Part shown: positions 5,659 to 5,900 of the stretch, in pieces | How the letters are laid out: each line of letters starts with the position of its first letter | Numbering within the stretch: the first letter of the stretch is position 1 | Origin: Actinomycetes bacterium | GTDB lineage: Bacteria > Actinomycetota > Actinomycetes > S36-B12 > UBA5976 | Reading direction: 5' to 3' | NCBI GenBank assembly: GCA_021784375.1 | Contig: JAJXSV010000150.1 | Coordinates: 1-5,900 of the forward strand | DNA length: 5,900 nucleotides | Program-made: the position numbers and the translations under genes | Notes under the pieces: generated by a model | What the model was told of the DNA's origin: nothing | Seen by the model: only the letters and a program-made list of their open reading frames with translations | Database searches by the model: none

Positions 5659-5900
5659 TCAGCCCTTCGCGGAAACCTTGGCCTCGGCCTCGGCGATGAT
5701 CTTGGCCGCGTCCTTGATGGCGGCCTTCACCGGCGCTTCGACGAGGGGGAGCTTGGCGAAACGCTCCTTGTCGCGCACCGGAACATCGGCGGCGAAGATG
5801 GCGACGTCAGCCGAGGCCAGCACGTCGGCGGGAATCTCCTTGCGTCCACCTGCACCCTGCGTCTCGACAACGATCTCGTGACCGGCCTTCTTGGCGGCGC
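5659..5900 (-). CDS. fruA: Fructose-type PTS EIIB component (partial, N-terminus outside window)
   Basis: The last 79 residues are visible; the gene continues past base 5900. The stretch AAKKAGHEIVVETQGAGGRK (1-20 of the visible part) is the EIIB helix and strand with the conserved VETQG. It is followed by VLASADVAIFAADVPV (26-41) and RFAKLPLVEAPVKAAIKDA, all typical of the fructose EIIB domain. The cysteine that is phosphorylated lies in the missing N-terminal part. The protein ends with TGA (5661-5659) after an alanine/glutamate/lysine-rich helix resembling a domain linker. Whether an EIIA domain precedes EIIB in the same protein cannot be seen. EIIB receives phosphate from EIIA and gives it to sugar held by EIIC, the next gene in the same frame. 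Confidence 0.9.
   Translation of the reverse strand, partial: AAKKAGHEIVVETQGAGGRKEIPADVLASADVAIFAADVPVRDKERFAKLPLVEAPVKAAIKDAAKIIAEAEAKVSAKG

Noticed and set aside
5659..5661. The TGA as a selenocysteine codon
   Set aside because: It lies at the end of a linker-like helix, not in a catalytic motif. A hairpin with a GGAG loop does lie about 18 bases downstream, but nothing in EII chemistry needs selenium here, so a plain stop is simpler.

Overview
The window looks like chromosomal DNA from a high-GC actinobacterium. The basis is strong G/C preference at third codon positions, an actinobacterial type of sugar phosphotransferase (PTS) cluster, a WHG-type TetR regulator, and SDR and aminotransferase sequences of actinobacterial flavour. 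I cannot name the genus. No rRNA, tRNA, insertion sequence, CRISPR array or phage gene is visible.

Left part (1-1348): a divergent pair. A short-chain dehydrogenase/epimerase-like gene runs leftward and out of the window, and a TetR-family regulator runs rightward. Their 80-bp shared intergenic region carries two copies of the same near-perfect palindrome, centred 42 bp apart. They bracket a plausible promoter of the reductase gene. This is a classic local regulator-plus-target arrangement: the TetR protein probably represses both genes until a small ligand releases it.

Right part (5900 down to 1320, all on the minus strand): a PTS cluster read as EIIB (fructose type, cut by the window edge) -> EIIC (fructose type) -> HPr -> Enzyme I -> a fold-type-I PLP enzyme. 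Phosphate passes from phosphoenolpyruvate to Enzyme I, then HPr, EIIA (not visible here), EIIB, and finally to the sugar entering through EIIC. The general (HPr, EI) and sugar-specific (EIIB, EIIC) components therefore sit together, with HPr and EI translationally coupled by an ATGA overlap. The PLP-dependent, DegT-like gene after Enzyme I is not a PTS component. A 16-bp perfect palindrome in front of it suggests it may have separate control. It converges with the TetR gene, and the two coding ends overlap by 29 bp.

The most notable unexplained structure lies in the spacers of the PTS cluster. EIIB and EIIC, often fused in one FruA polypeptide, are separated here by one TGA followed by 31 stop-free codons in the same frame. 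That spacer contains two hairpins. A perfect 15-bp hairpin lies between EIIC and HPr. I did not find a clearly new biological system; the window is mostly recognisable metabolism and transport with interesting cis-elements.
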